Made by a program: the position numbers and the translations under genes | Origin: an uncultured Verrucomicrobia subdivision 3 bacterium | GTDB lineage: Bacteria > Verrucomicrobiota > Verrucomicrobiia > Limisphaerales > UBA11358 | Direction: 5' to 3' | Assembly: GCA_903944085.1 (NCBI GenBank) | Contig: CAJAQO010000279.1 | Coordinates: forward strand, 1 to 54,133 | Length of the DNA: 54,133 nucleotides | Part shown: positions 7,733-16,885 of the stretch, in pieces | How the letters are laid out: every line of letters begins with the position of its first letter | Numbering within the stretch: position 1 is the stretch's first letter | The notes under the pieces: model-generated | Databases searched by the model: none | What the model was told of the DNA's origin: nothing | Seen by the model: the letters and a program-made list of their open reading frames with translations, nothing else

Positions 7733-9160
7733 TCACGGTTCCACCGCAATCTGCCGCACAAAATCATTCGCCTTGATGTCGTTGGCAGCCAGCGGGCGGC
7801 CGTTGATGCTGACGTGTTCAAAGGTCACATTGGCGATGCCATGAGCAGCATCGAAGCCCAGTAATTCAACCCGCGGCGGCTGGGCGGTGACGGCTTGGAT
7901 GTTGCGGAAAGTAACGTCGCGAATATGTCCGCGCTCGGCTTCGCGGGACCATATTGCCTTGTTGATCCAGAGCGAAATGAGTTTGCGCGACTCCTCCACG
8001 CGGATGTTTTCAAAGCGGACGTTGCTGATGGTGGCGGAGTCGCAGTGGTAAACGCGCAGCGTCCATTCCCGGCCGGTGTCGTGGATGACATCGCAGTTGG
8101 TGAACAGCACATCGTCCACGTCCTCGCGCAATTCAGCGCCGATGGACAACGCGTGCGCCACCTGATTCCAGAGCACACAATTCCGCGCCACGACGTGATG
8201 AACTTGGCCCTGGCCCTTGTCGGATTTGACCACAATCAGGTCGTCCAGCGTTCGCAAAAAACAACCGTCCACCGTCACGTCGGTGCTGTTGCAAATATCA
8301 AAGCCGTCGGAATTGGCGCGGCAGCCAAAGACTTTCACATTGGTGAGCGTCACGCGGTTAGAGCGGCGCATGGGAACATTCCAAGTGCTGGAATCGCGCA
8401 GGATCACGCCTTCCACCGTGACATCATCCGCCTGAATGCTCAACAGACTCCGCGTGTGAATCGGACATTGGCTACCATCAATGATGCCTCGCCCGCGCAA
8501 AGCAATGTGATTTCCTTTCAGCTCCACGACCGGACCGTTGCGGCCCACGCCACGCAACACGGCACCGCCGGCCAGATAGAGCGTCTGGCCGGAGCCGACG
8601 TTGATGGTGTCGGCCACCTCGTGCAAGCCCGGACCAAAATAGATCACATTGGTGTCCGAGGCGCTGGGAACATTGGTTTCCCATGGATTGGCAAATAGAT
8701 GGAGCGAGGACGTCGTATCGCCGTTGATTTCGAGCGTGAGATTGGCGGGATGAGCCAGCGCGAAGGTGACTTTCCGGCCGGCGATGCGCGGGATTATGCC
8801 GCTGGACGTGGGGAGAATTTTGGCCTGCTTAATTTCGTCGCGATAGGTAACGCGAATTTCCTGCACCGGTCCGCGCAGGTCGAAGCTGGCAAATGAAGCC
8901 AGATCAAAATAATCGCCCGAATGCGGCACGTCATCCATGGCTTTCCAGCGACGCGGCTCATCCGCCGGTGCCACATGCGTGACCGCAACGAATAGCGGCT
9001 GGCCATCCACCTCGACTTTGAAGTCACGGGAGGACGGCTCGTCCGCCGGCAGATCCCAGACGCGCACATGGGAGCGCCCACTGGGACTGAGATCATGTTG
9101 TGGAGATTGCGCCAGCATCGGCAAGGCCAGGAATAACAGCAGGCAGGGCAGTCGCTTCAT
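7733..9160 (-). CDS. Secreted GH28-like parallel beta-helix protein
   Basis: A 475-residue protein beginning MKRLPCLLLFLALPMLAQ, a signal peptide. This ATG is preferred to an upstream in-frame codon because it starts the signal and has GGAAAC seven bases upstream. Residues 20-140 form a beta-rich N-terminal domain. The rest is a right-handed beta-helix with polygalacturonase-like landmarks: N-S-D-G-F-D, L-D-D-L-I-V-V-K-S and A-H-A-L-S-I-G-A. The family usually shows NTDG-D, DD and GHG. Here the HG glycine is Ala and the RIK motif is RVY, so the enzyme may have another specificity. A pectin- or other polyuronide-directed role is plausible but not shown. Confidence 0.82.
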   Translation of the reverse strand: MKRLPCLLLFLALPMLAQSPQHDLSPSGRSHVRVWDLPADEPSSRDFKVEVDGQPLFVAVTHVAPADEPRRWKAMDDVPHSGDYFDLASFASFDLRGPVQEIRVTYRDEIKQAKILPTSSGIIPRIAGRKVTFALAHPANLTLEINGDTTSSLHLFANPWETNVPSASDTNVIYFGPGLHEVADTINVGSGQTLYLAGGAVLRGVGRNGPVVELKGNHIALRGRGIIDGSQCPIHTRSLLSIQADDVTVEGVILRDSSTWNVPMRRSNRVTLTNVKVFGCRANSDGFDICNSTDVTVDGCFLRTLDDLIVVKSDKGQGQVHHVVARNCVLWNQVAHALSIGAELREDVDDVLFTNCDVIHDTGREWTLRVYHCDSATISNVRFENIRVEESRKLISLWINKAIWSREAERGHIRDVTFRNIQAVTAQPPRVELLGFDAAHGIANVTFEHVSINGRPLAANDIKANDFVRQIAVEP

Positions 9161-9235
9161 TATTTTGTTTCCAAGATTCTTTTGATCGGCCGGTCGAGTC
9201 AAACTTAAAGACCGAGGCAGGCGATCAAAGAAATT

Positions 9236-10597
9236 TCACGGCGACATTCTTAGAAAGCGGATGCGGCGGATGAAACCGTAATCACTTTCGCAGATGATGA
9301 TGTTGCCGGGGTAGTCCATCGTCACACTGCGGCCCTCGCCAATAAAAAACTGATTGGGCGCGTAAAAAAATCCACCGTCGCCGGCCTGCACAAAAACATT
9401 GCCGCCAAGGCCGTTGACGAGCAGATGCGCGATGTTGGCAGCGTCAATATACCAAAGCTGCGCGCCATCGTGCAGCAAAAGCAAATACCCGCCGGTCGGC
9501 ACCGGCCACACGCCCCGTGCGCCGTAAAACGCGGTCGCGGTGGCCAAAGCGCCGTCAGTGCCGCTGTTGCTTGTGCCGTTGCCGGCGATGATCGTTTGCG
9601 TGCCGCTGGCGGTGACGCTGTAAACGTAATTGCCGCCGCGGTCCGCCACGATGAGGTTGCCGGAAGCCAGCACGCAAAACGTGCCGAGTTCGGTGTAGCC
9701 GCTGGACAATGTTTGCACGCCGCCGCCCGGCGTCCATTCACGCATGCGGGTCAAGTTGCCAAAATAGGCTAGCGATTCGTCGTCCTTCACCCACAGGCAG
9801 CGCCCGCCCGCGAGCGCGGAGTTGGTGTCGCTCTGCGCGAAAAACAGCGTGCTCATCACGCCGTTGGTGGTCACGCGGCGGACGCGCGCGTTGCCGGTGT
9901 CGAGCACATACACCGTGCCGTCGGCGCGCACCCACAAACCGTTGGGCGCGTTCAACTGCAAATTCGTGGCGGCTGCGGGACCTTCGCCGTTGAAGCCGCC
10001 GACGTGTGTGCCCGCAATGGTGTGTATCAGGCCGTTCGTGTCCACGCGCTCAACGGCATGGCTGTTCTTGTCCACGATGTAAATATTTCCCGCGCGGTCG
10101 GCCATCGCGTAATGCGGACGCGACAGGGCCGCGTTCGTCGCCGGGCCGCCTTCGAACGAACTTTGCCAATAGCTGGTGTTGTCAATGCGCCCAAGGCCGG
10201 TGCCCGCCACGGTTTCCAGCAGCCCGTAGGCGTAAACCAAATTCGTAAAACCCTGCGCCGTCGGCGAAACGTCCACGGCAGCGAGGCGAAAAAATTTATT
10301 CGTCGAATTCAGCGGCACCGCAAGCTGGCCGCCGGCGTTGGTGGAAAAAACATTTTGCAGCGGCGACCACTTGCCGTTCAGCGTCCTCGCGCCTTCCACC
10401 GTGCTGACGCCGGGGACGGCGGCGTTCGTCCAAGCCAGCGCGCCCGCCGGAGTGAACGCCGTAATGCGCGGCGGCAGCGCGGCGGCGCGGATGGCGGCCA
10501 AGCCAATCAACCCGGTCAACACCAGAAAAAACCGCAGGCCAAGCCCGCCGCGACGGGTGGTGCGGCCGGTTGCAAATTCAAGGCAGAGCTTGCGCAT
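9236..10597 (-). CDS. Secreted NHL-repeat protein
   Basis: A 453-residue protein from ATG 10597 (MRKLCLEF), with an Arg-rich start and a hydrophobic signal segment (LRFFLVLTGLIGLAAI) at about 20-38. The first 90 residues after it resemble the small beta domain at the ends of neighbouring secreted proteins (KFFRLAAVDVS). The remainder holds NHL-type repeats: AMADRAGNIYIVDKNSHAVERVD, split over 170-195, then VLDTGNARVRRV and VADRGGNYVYSV. Together they suggest a six-bladed propeller. An upstream in-frame extension would overlap the TPR gene and lacks a signal, so it is rejected. The ligand is unknown. Confidence 0.82.
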   Translation of the reverse strand: MRKLCLEFATGRTTRRGGLGLRFFLVLTGLIGLAAIRAAALPPRITAFTPAGALAWTNAAVPGVSTVEGARTLNGKWSPLQNVFSTNAGGQLAVPLNSTNKFFRLAAVDVSPTAQGFTNLVYAYGLLETVAGTGLGRIDNTSYWQSSFEGGPATNAALSRPHYAMADRAGNIYIVDKNSHAVERVDTNGLIHTIAGTHVGGFNGEGPAAATNLQLNAPNGLWVRADGTVYVLDTGNARVRRVTTNGVMSTLFFAQSDTNSALAGGRCLWVKDDESLAYFGNLTRMREWTPGGGVQTLSSGYTELGTFCVLASGNLIVADRGGNYVYSVTASGTQTIIAGNGTSNSGTDGALATATAFYGARGVWPVPTGGYLLLLHDGAQLWYIDAANIAHLLVNGLGGNVFVQAGDGGFFYAPNQFFIGEGRSVTMDYPGNIIICESDYGFIRRIRFLRMSP

Positions 10598-10679
10598 TTT
10601 TAACAGAATGTCGCCGCCGAAAGCACAAGTCAATTTTCCGTTCCGAATTTTGAAGAGATTCACCCGCGCGTCGGAATGA

Positions 10680-11441
10680 CTACAAACGCGCGAGCAAGTT
10701 TTTTGCGCGGCGCACCCACACGCGATCACGCTGGCGCTGGTAGGCGGGCGCGTGCGGGTCGTCGCTCAACACGTCCTTGAGTTCGGCGCGGGCCAGGTCG
10801 GGCTGTTTTTTCGTGGCGTAAAGTTCCGCGAGCTGCACCTTGGCGCGCGGATAGGAATGGTTTTGCGTGATGTGCTGCCAATAGAGCAGCGCATTATCCG
10901 TCTCGCCGAGCGCGGTGAGCGTCTCCGCCAGCGCCATCATCGTGTGGCCGTAATCGTGCTCCGGCTTTTCGTGCATCACGCCTTCCAGCAGCGGACGCGC
11001 TTCGGCGGGACGTTTCAAGCGCAGCAGACACTGGCCGAGATGCGCGCGGGCGTCCACGTCGTTCGGCTCGCGCACGAGCGCGGCGCGATAACATTTCTCC
11101 GCCTCGGGAAATTTTCCGCGCTGGAAATAAACGTCGCCCAATTGGAAATGGTGGTAGGCATTGTCCAAGTGATGAATTTTCGCCTCGAGTTGTTTGATGC
11201 GGGCGCGGCTTTGCGCGCCGGGCAGTTCAAAGCCGGTGGAAGCCGAGTCGCGATAAACTGAAAAATAATACCAGAACGCGCCCAGCCCGGAGCCGATGAA
11301 AATAAAAAACGCCCACAGCCATTCGCGGTTGCGGAGCGCGTGCACGAGCATCCACAGTTGAAACACGGTCATCGCCAGCCAGAGCGGATTGGTCAGCAAA
11401 AATCCCAGATGGGCGATGAGGTTGAACAAGGAGGCGAACAT
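10680..11441 (-). CDS. TPR protein with N-terminal membrane segments
   Basis: A 253-residue protein with three hydrophobic segments in the first 70 residues (FLLTNPLWLAMTVF, LWMLVHAL and WLWAFFIFIGSGLGAFWYYF), then a cytoplasmic or periplasmic part of about 180 residues built of TPR units. Examples are AYHHFQLGDVYFQRGKFPEA and DARAHLGQCLLRLKRPAEA. The membrane part resembles the short phospholipase-D-nuclease-type N-terminal segment found in similar tandem TPR proteins. ATG 11441 is preferred to a TTG 39 bases upstream. It is divergent from the GT2 gene at 11557 with about 115 bases between, which should hold both promoters. Confidence 0.78.
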   Translation of the reverse strand: MFASLFNLIAHLGFLLTNPLWLAMTVFQLWMLVHALRNREWLWAFFIFIGSGLGAFWYYFSVYRDSASTGFELPGAQSRARIKQLEAKIHHLDNAYHHFQLGDVYFQRGKFPEAEKCYRAALVREPNDVDARAHLGQCLLRLKRPAEARPLLEGVMHEKPEHDYGHTMMALAETLTALGETDNALLYWQHITQNHSYPRAKVQLAELYATKKQPDLARAELKDVLSDDPHAPAYQRQRDRVWVRRAKNLLARL

Positions 11442-11556
11442 TTTCGCGGCCAAGCTATGCCGGACGATTTCCGCTGGCAATGAAAGTTTTTGGGCATCGG
11501 CGAACTGCCGGCTTGTTTTTCGGGCGTTTCACGTTTATTTATTTCGGCGCTGCCGC

Positions 11557-12288
11557 ATGAACCAGACGCTTATCATCGTGCCGACTGTCAATGAACGGGA
11601 AAATCTCCCGCGCATGGCGGCCAAACTTTTGTCGCTGCCGGTCGGCGTGGACGTGCTGGTGGTGGACGGCAATTCGTCGGACGGCACGGGGAAAATCGCG
11701 GATGACCTCGCCGCGAAACATCCGCAGATTCACGTCCTGCACGAGGCGAAAAAAAACGGGCTGGGCCGCGCCTACATTTCCGGCTTCAAGTGGGCGCTGG
11801 AAAAAAACTACGATTTTATTTTTGAGATGGACTGCGATTTTTCGCATGACCCGGATGAGATTCCCAATTTTCTGAAAGCCGTGCAGCAGGCCGATCTGGT
11901 GATCGGCTCCCGCTATTCCGGCGGCGTGCGCGTGCTGAACTGGCCGCTCAAACGGCTGATGCTCAGCCGCTGCGCCGGCATTTACGTCTGGCTCATCACC
12001 GGCCTGCCGTTCACCGACCCCACCGGCGGCTACAAATGTTTCCGCCGCCGCGCGCTGCAAGCCATCCAGCTCGACGCCGTCAAATCCAACGGCTACAGCT
12101 TTCAAATCGAGATGACCCACCGGCTCTGGCGCGACGGCTTCCACATCGGCGAAGTGCCGATCACCTTCACCGAACGCGTCGAAGGCTCGTCCAAGCTCTC
12201 GCGCGGCATTGTGACGGAAGCGTTTTGGATGGTCTGGTGGCTGTGGCTGCAAAACGGGCTGCGCCGCTGGCCGCGCAAAAAAAAGTAA
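11557..12288 (+). CDS. Polyprenol-phosphate mannosyltransferase-like GT2
   Basis: A 243-residue family 2 glycosyltransferase of the DPM1 type. It transfers a sugar from a nucleotide donor to a polyprenyl phosphate at the membrane face. Landmarks are the N-terminal VPTVNERENL, VVDGNSSDGT, the metal-binding E-M-D-C-D-F-S-H-D-P, DPTGGYKCFRR, and the late VPITFTERVEGSSKLS, all typical of DPM1 orthologues. It has no C-terminal membrane domain, so it corresponds to the soluble-catalytic form. ATG 11557 gives the normal start MNQTLIIVPT; the upstream open frame is antisense to the TPR gene. The peroxiredoxin gene follows 43 bases later. Confidence 0.92.
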   Translation: MNQTLIIVPTVNERENLPRMAAKLLSLPVGVDVLVVDGNSSDGTGKIADDLAAKHPQIHVLHEAKKNGLGRAYISGFKWALEKNYDFIFEMDCDFSHDPDEIPNFLKAVQQADLVIGSRYSGGVRVLNWPLKRLMLSRCAGIYVWLITGLPFTDPTGGYKCFRRRALQAIQLDAVKSNGYSFQIEMTHRLWRDGFHIGEVPITFTERVEGSSKLSRGIVTEAFWMVWWLWLQNGLRRWPRKKK

Positions 12289-12331
12289 CCGCCGCTTGCA
12301 AATTTCCGCCGGGTGGGTGATTGCTTCTGCC

Positions 12332-12847
12332 ATGAATTTAAAACTGCTGTTCGCCACACTGCTCCTTTCCGCCACCACGGTGTTTGCCGAAATGCCGAAA
12401 GCCGGCGACCTCGCGCCCGCGTTTGCCGGCCAGGATCAGGACGGCAAAACCGTGAAGCTCGCCGATTTCGCCGGAAAGAAGCTGGTGCTGCTGTATTTTT
12501 ATCCGAAAGATTTCACCGGCGGCTGCACGAAAGAGGCCTGCGGTTTCCGCGACCGCCTGGGCGATTTGCAGACGAACAATGTGGCAGTCATCGGCGTCAG
12601 TTTTGATTCCGCCGCGAGGCACAAAAAATTCATCGAAGAATACAAGTTGAACTTCACGCTGCTGGCGGACACCGAGGGCAAGATCATCGCAGCCTACGAC
12701 ACAAAAATGCCGCTGCTGAAAATGTCCAAGCGCGTCAGCTTCCTGATCGGCACGGACGGAAAAATCATCCACGTCACCGATGCGCTCGGCGCGCAGGGGC
12801 ACTTCGACGAAATGAAGGCCGCCATTGCCGGATTGAAGAAATCCTAG
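12332..12847 (+). CDS. bcp: Secreted BCP/PrxQ-type peroxiredoxin
   Basis: A 171-residue thiol peroxidase that reduces hydrogen peroxide and organic hydroperoxides. Residues 1-20 (MNLKLLFATLLLSATTVFAE) form a signal peptide, so this is an exported form. The peroxidatic and resolving cysteines lie five residues apart in F-T-G-G-C-T-K-E-A-C-G-F-R-D, the BCP arrangement with a helix-bound disulfide. SFLIGTDGKIIHV is the usual C-terminal strand. ATG 12332 is chosen because it starts the signal peptide; a start 36 bases upstream would disrupt it. Confidence 0.92.
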   Translation: MNLKLLFATLLLSATTVFAEMPKAGDLAPAFAGQDQDGKTVKLADFAGKKLVLLYFYPKDFTGGCTKEACGFRDRLGDLQTNNVAVIGVSFDSAARHKKFIEEYKLNFTLLADTEGKIIAAYDTKMPLLKMSKRVSFLIGTDGKIIHVTDALGAQGHFDEMKAAIAGLKKS

Positions 12848-13244
12848 CCGGGTCCCGGTCGGGCACCAAACTACAGCCTGATAATTTTCCCGGCCGACCT
12901 AACCCTATTTTGGCAAAATGGTTCAAAATATTGTCATTTGACGATTTTTGATTGCCAAGCGGCATAAGCTTTGGTTTAACCGTCAGCATTGATTATGCAT
13001 TGGCTCTGGGTGACAAATTGCAGTCTGGTGGATTTGTTGGCAAACTTGGCGGACGCCTTTCAACAAAGCGCCATTTCCATATTCCTCTCCGGAGAATTTA
13101 ACCCGCGCAGCCGCAATTCATTTTCCTCCGCCCCGTCCGCGAGCCCTTTGGTGGTGATTTGCCTTGCCCAAATGGATACTGCTTTTGTTTCATTCCCGGC
13201 AGCAATTATTTCAGGCATCCCCAACCGCCATGCCCCGGCGAAAA
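12848..13244. other. Non-coding region upstream of array 2
   Basis: About 400 bases without a convincing gene. An open frame from 12989 exists only because the array downstream lacks stops; its product is a run of K-T-S-x-x-I-A-A-T-S fragments. The region holds a putative leader at 12922-12950. Between about 13198 and 13244 there may be further worn array units (for example one beginning at 13219). Confidence 0.6.
12922..12950 (+). promoter_or_regulatory. Putative conserved leader of array 2
   Basis: TTCAAA at 12922, GTCATTTGA at 12933-12941 and TTTGACGATTTTTG at 12937-12950. The region upstream of array 3 has TTCAAA at 43127, GTCATTTGA at 43140 and TTTGACATTTTTG at 43158. The shared words in the same order suggest a common promoter or leader, with TTTGAC as a possible -35. 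No convincing -10 was found. The similarity is short and in AT-rich DNA, so chance is not excluded. Confidence 0.45.
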
Positions 13245-13646
13245 CAACCCGGGCCACCGCCACCACCAGCCAGCCGGCCATCGAAATAACCCTGCTGGCC
13301 GTCAAAACAAGCCACGCAATCGCCGCCACAAGCCATGCGGCCGAAAAAACAAACCAAACAGTGGCTGCCACAAGTTGTATTTCGCCGTTCAGATCCTATC
13401 CGCCGTTAAATCAAGCCGCAAAATCAGAAAAACAAGCCAACCAAAGACTAACACAATCCAACCGGTGATTGGACGAGCGAATCCGTTCTTAAATCAACCC
13501 CAAAAGCGGTGGCAACAAGCCACGCCGCCACAAAAACAAGCCAAAGAATGTCCGCAGCAAGTCAGTGAACCATTAAAACAAGTCAAACAACGATAAAGTC
13601 CAGTGAAAACATGATAAAAACAAACTGCATAACCAACGAACAAACT
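13245..13646 (+). repeat. 21-bp phased degenerate repeat array 2 (about 20 units)
   Basis: A core word close to CAAGCC recurs at 13245, 13266, 13287, 13308, 13329, 13350, 13371, 13412, 13433, 13454, 13495, 13516, 13537, 13558, 13579, 13600, 13621 and 13641. Almost every step is exactly 21 bases (two are 20), with degenerate units at 13392 and 13474. It is usually preceded by AAAA or CCA. The other ten or so bases of each unit vary, and the G+C of the units falls towards the gene. The last unit ends about 20 bases before the ATG at 13667. The sequence is unrelated to array 1 but has the same period. There are no unique full-length spacers as in CRISPR. Confidence 0.9.
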
Positions 13647-13666
13647 CAAAAAACAACATAAAATCT

Positions 13667-14350
13667 ATGTCAAAAGCATATTTTATCCCACCTAATGTGC
13701 CCGGCAAGCGCCTGTGGCTCGGCAACTTCTCCGGCAAACTCCCCAAAGATGGCCCCAATGTCGGGGTCACGCCGGCGGAAATCGCCCAAACTACCGCCGA
13801 TAACTTATATTTCGGCTACGTCTGCGACCTGCATCACCAACACACCAAGACTACCCAGGATTGGACAGCCTATAAAAGCGCGCTCATTCGTGGCAGCAAC
13901 CTCGGTGATTTGCCGGTGACACCTGATCCCGGCACCCCGCCGCCGGCCGTGCCCGCCGGTATTTTCACTCGTGCCAGCACCTTGGCGGCACGCATCAAGA
14001 AACATCCCAATTACAACGAAGCCATCGGTCAGGACTTGGGCATCATCGGGTCCGAACAGATCATTGATTATGTCAACTTGAAACCGGTGCTGACCCTGGT
14101 GATGAAGGCCGGCCATCCGCACATCCTCTGGATCAAGCAGGGGATGGACGGAGTGGAAATTCTGGTGGACCGTGGCGATGGCAAGGGTTTTGGGTTTCTG
14201 GCCTACGCCACCTTGGGGGATTTTCTGGACACCGCACCGCTGCCGGCCGCCGGCACCAGCGTGGTTTGGAAATACAAGGCCATCTACCGCGAAGGCGACA
14301 CTCAGGTCGGCCAGTGGAGCGACGTGGCCAGCATCGCCGTGCTAGGCTGA
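13667..14350 (+). CDS. Array-associated protein with FN3-like C-terminus
   Basis: A 227-residue protein of unknown function. Residues 1-85 begin with an aromatic, proline-containing stretch (YFIPPNVPGKRLWLGNF) and then a helical part (TPAEIAQTTADNLYFGY...AYKSAL). A proline-rich linker (TPDPGTPPPAVPAG) leads to a second part with HPNYNEAIGQDLGIIG. From about 140 to the end it reads as an FN3-like beta domain (VWKYKAIYREGDTQVGQWSDVASIAV). There is no signal peptide or Shine-Dalgarno. The ATG lies immediately after array 2, and a hairpin follows the stop. N-terminal sequence is unlike the proteins at 462 and 43622, though all share the layout of a variable helical part, linker and FN3-like end. 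Confidence 0.8.
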   Translation: MSKAYFIPPNVPGKRLWLGNFSGKLPKDGPNVGVTPAEIAQTTADNLYFGYVCDLHHQHTKTTQDWTAYKSALIRGSNLGDLPVTPDPGTPPPAVPAGIFTRASTLAARIKKHPNYNEAIGQDLGIIGSEQIIDYVNLKPVLTLVMKAGHPHILWIKQGMDGVEILVDRGDGKGFGFLAYATLGDFLDTAPLPAAGTSVVWKYKAIYREGDTQVGQWSDVASIAVLG

Positions 14351-14358
14351 AACAATTC

Positions 14359-14384
14359 AAGGGGCTTGCACCGGCAAGCCCCTT
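14359..14384 (+). terminator. Hairpin after the array 2 gene
   Basis: AAGGGGCTTGC-ACCG-GCAAGCCCCTT is a perfect 11-bp stem with a 4-base loop, starting nine bases after the stop codon. Only a short GGCTTT follows rather than a full T-run, so termination strength is uncertain. It probably marks the 3' end of the array-gene transcript. Confidence 0.65.
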
Positions 14385-14540
14385 GGCTTTACCCAGCCGC
14401 CGTGATTTTACATCGCCGGGAAGTATTTTTTCCCGGCTAAAGTCCAGCGTTTGCGAGGGCTCGAGTTTTTAATCAAAATCATGCCTTGTTTTATGGATCG
14501 AAAATTCGCGTCCGGGCAAAACGACTCCAGAAGAAAGCTG

Positions 14541-16853
14541 ATGGATGAAATGAAAATCGAAAATCGGATTGGAAAATTATGGGTCACATTCGGTTTGGCT
14601 GTTCTTTTAACCGTTCACAACGGAATTGGACAGTCCGTTGCGGCAGATTCGGTTGTCCGCGTGGTGGCGGACGCCCAGGGTCTGGCCTTGGTGCCGCCGG
14701 ATCAGGTGCCGCCGTTTGGAACTTTTTGGGTGGTGAGTCCGGGATTCAGCAGCATGCCCGCGCCGCTGCCTTGCGCGCCGCTGGAGCCAAATCAAGCCAT
14801 CTATCAGATCGCCGATGGACAGTTTTTGGTGGATGCCACTGCCAGTGAACCATCGTCGTCCGGCCGGGCTGTGAATCCCAGCCGCGCCGCCGCCGCCGTG
14901 CTCGCGCAGGCGGATGCGCTCGCCGCGTTGGTGACGGACTTGCAAACTGTGACGGCCAACCGGCAGTTGCGGGGCCTGGGCATGAATGGGCTGATTCCCA
15001 TTGGCGGCGGATCGGGCGATTATGGCGACGGCGGCGCTCCGGCCGGTAAACAAATGCCAATTGACACGAACCGCCTTTGGCTGGAAATCATCACGGTCAC
15101 CAACCAGACCGCTTTGCTGGTGATTCATCCCCCGGCGGGCGTGACGAATGAAGTGTATGATCTGCTTTACGCCACGAACCTGCTGACGCCGCCGGCCGCG
15201 TGGCAGTGGGTGCTGCGCAGCTACCCCGACCAAACCAATTTGATCGTGCTCAACGCGAAAGACGCACAGGGCTTTTACCGGCTCAGTTCACCCAATGACA
15301 GTGTCGCGAAGAGTTCCCTGGGCACCAACTTCTGGCTGGCGTTTCCGTCCCTGTATAATGATGGCAGCAATCAACTATCGCTGATCATTTCCAGTCCGGC
15401 GGGTGCCACGGGAACGGTGACGCTGCCGGGATTGTGGACCAATGGCCCGACGGTGATTGTGAGCGGGGGCGGCGATGCGGCGGTGAATGGAACCAATGTA
15501 TTCAGGAAGCTCACCGCGCCGGAACAAGCGGCTTGGGCGGCCACCGGGCTTGATCCTATTTTCACCGGTTATATCCGGGACACAAACTGGGTGGTGGTTT
15601 ATGCCGGCTATTGTTATATCGTGACCTACGACAGCCGCGCGACCAATTGCACGCTGCTTTATGACAAATACGACATTAACCTCACCGGCAGCACGAATGA
15701 GTGGCAGGCTTATGACGCCGATCCCTCCTTAGCGACGCCGGCAACTTACTGTGCGCAAGTGCCGCTTGTGAGCCAGTTCTTTACGGTGGCGGCGGGCGCG
15801 GCAACCAATATCAGCGTCCCGCTGGCGGCCATGCTGGAAGATTACGATATGGTGGAAGCCAATGGCATCCAAGTTACTTCTAGCGCGCCAGTGTCGGTGT
15901 ATGGGCTGGATTATGATCCGACTGTCTCCGCGGCGTTCACCGGTTACCCGACGCCTCTGCTGGGAACCAATTATTGTGTCCTGTCTCGTGCAGGTTGGCT
16001 GGGTCTTTCCGAGCTGGCCATTGTCGCCACAATGAGCAACACGACCGTCAGAATCACACCTTCAGCAACGGCCGACCTGCCGGGGTATGCCACAACCAAT
16101 TTTTACTATGTGCCAACGATGCAGGCCGGCCAAACTTATCAAATTGCCAGTTTGACCCCCGGTGACGACGTGACGGGCACGTGGATTCAATCAGACAAAC
16201 CGATTGCCGTGTTTGCGGGCACGACAGTCGCCGATGTGCCCGATGGGGGCACCGTCACCGCCAATCCGCTAATGCAGGAACAAATGCCTGTGGAATCATG
16301 GGGCAGTCAAGTGTTAACACTCTCCTTCGCGGGACGCGGCGGCGGGGATACTTATCGAGTTCTCTCGGCTTCCAGCAACAATCTGGTGACGATAACGACC
16401 GCCGACGGGACTTTTGTTGCGAACCTGTCGGCGGGAGGATTTTGTGACACGAATCTGGATGGGCCAGTCGAATTTCTGGCCAGCCAACCTGTCCAGATAG
16501 CTCATTTTGCCGATGGAGCGACATTAGGTGGCGACCCGGGCGATCCCTGCGAGATACTCTTGCCGCCCATCAGCCATTGCTTGATGACAAATATCGTGGT
16601 CATACCTGGAGGTTTTGACCTTAATTATCTGAACCTTATTGTGCCACAATCGGCCATAACGAACACAATTCTGAATGGTTCGTTCGTGGCAGCGACCAAT
16701 TTTCTCGCAATTGGGACAAGTGGTTTTTTTGGTGCGCAAATTCCTGTTACAAATGGCGTGTGGAAAGTGACCAGTTCCCAACCTGTGGACGTTGAGGTTT
16801 ATGGTTTCAGCTTCCGAGACGCCTACGGTTGTTTTGGCGGCATCATCAAATAA
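14541..16853 (+). CDS. Secreted IgGFc-binding-domain-like protein
   Basis: A 770-residue protein. ATG 14541 follows AGAAGAAAG and begins a signal peptide (hydrophobic run LWVTFGLAVLLTV, cleavage near GIGQSVAAD). Residues 30-270 are a low-complexity N-terminal part typical of this group. Residues 280-770 resemble the IgGFc-binding N-terminal domain family: GTNFWLAFPS at the start, IQSDKPIAVFAG, QEQMPVESWGSQV, YRVLSASSNN, VEFLASQPVQIAHFADG and SSQPVDVEVYGFSFRDAYG. In other bacteria such domains are in cell-surface adhesins. The gene is followed 32 bases later by the PEP-CTERM gene. The family call rests on motif recollection, so the exact function is open. Confidence 0.75.
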   Translation: MDEMKIENRIGKLWVTFGLAVLLTVHNGIGQSVAADSVVRVVADAQGLALVPPDQVPPFGTFWVVSPGFSSMPAPLPCAPLEPNQAIYQIADGQFLVDATASEPSSSGRAVNPSRAAAAVLAQADALAALVTDLQTVTANRQLRGLGMNGLIPIGGGSGDYGDGGAPAGKQMPIDTNRLWLEIITVTNQTALLVIHPPAGVTNEVYDLLYATNLLTPPAAWQWVLRSYPDQTNLIVLNAKDAQGFYRLSSPNDSVAKSSLGTNFWLAFPSLYNDGSNQLSLIISSPAGATGTVTLPGLWTNGPTVIVSGGGDAAVNGTNVFRKLTAPEQAAWAATGLDPIFTGYIRDTNWVVVYAGYCYIVTYDSRATNCTLLYDKYDINLTGSTNEWQAYDADPSLATPATYCAQVPLVSQFFTVAAGAATNISVPLAAMLEDYDMVEANGIQVTSSAPVSVYGLDYDPTVSAAFTGYPTPLLGTNYCVLSRAGWLGLSELAIVATMSNTTVRITPSATADLPGYATTNFYYVPTMQAGQTYQIASLTPGDDVTGTWIQSDKPIAVFAGTTVADVPDGGTVTANPLMQEQMPVESWGSQVLTLSFAGRGGGDTYRVLSASSNNLVTITTADGTFVANLSAGGFCDTNLDGPVEFLASQPVQIAHFADGATLGGDPGDPCEILLPPISHCLMTNIVVIPGGFDLNYLNLIVPQSAITNTILNGSFVAATNFLAIGTSGFFGAQIPVTNGVWKVTSSQPVDVEVYGFSFRDAYGCFGGIIK

Positions 16854-16885
16854 AAATTTGTCTGATAAAACGAAACGATACCTAT

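Noticed and set aside
12989-13468. A 159-codon open frame across the region before and inside array 2
   Set aside because: It lacks family features, and its second half is just the array read as K-T-S / A-A-T-S fragments. It stays open because the repeat lacks stops in that frame.
13245-13646. CRISPR array
   Set aside because: Units are 21 bases with a short loose core, there are no long identical repeats or unique spacers of equal length, and no cas gene is present in the window.
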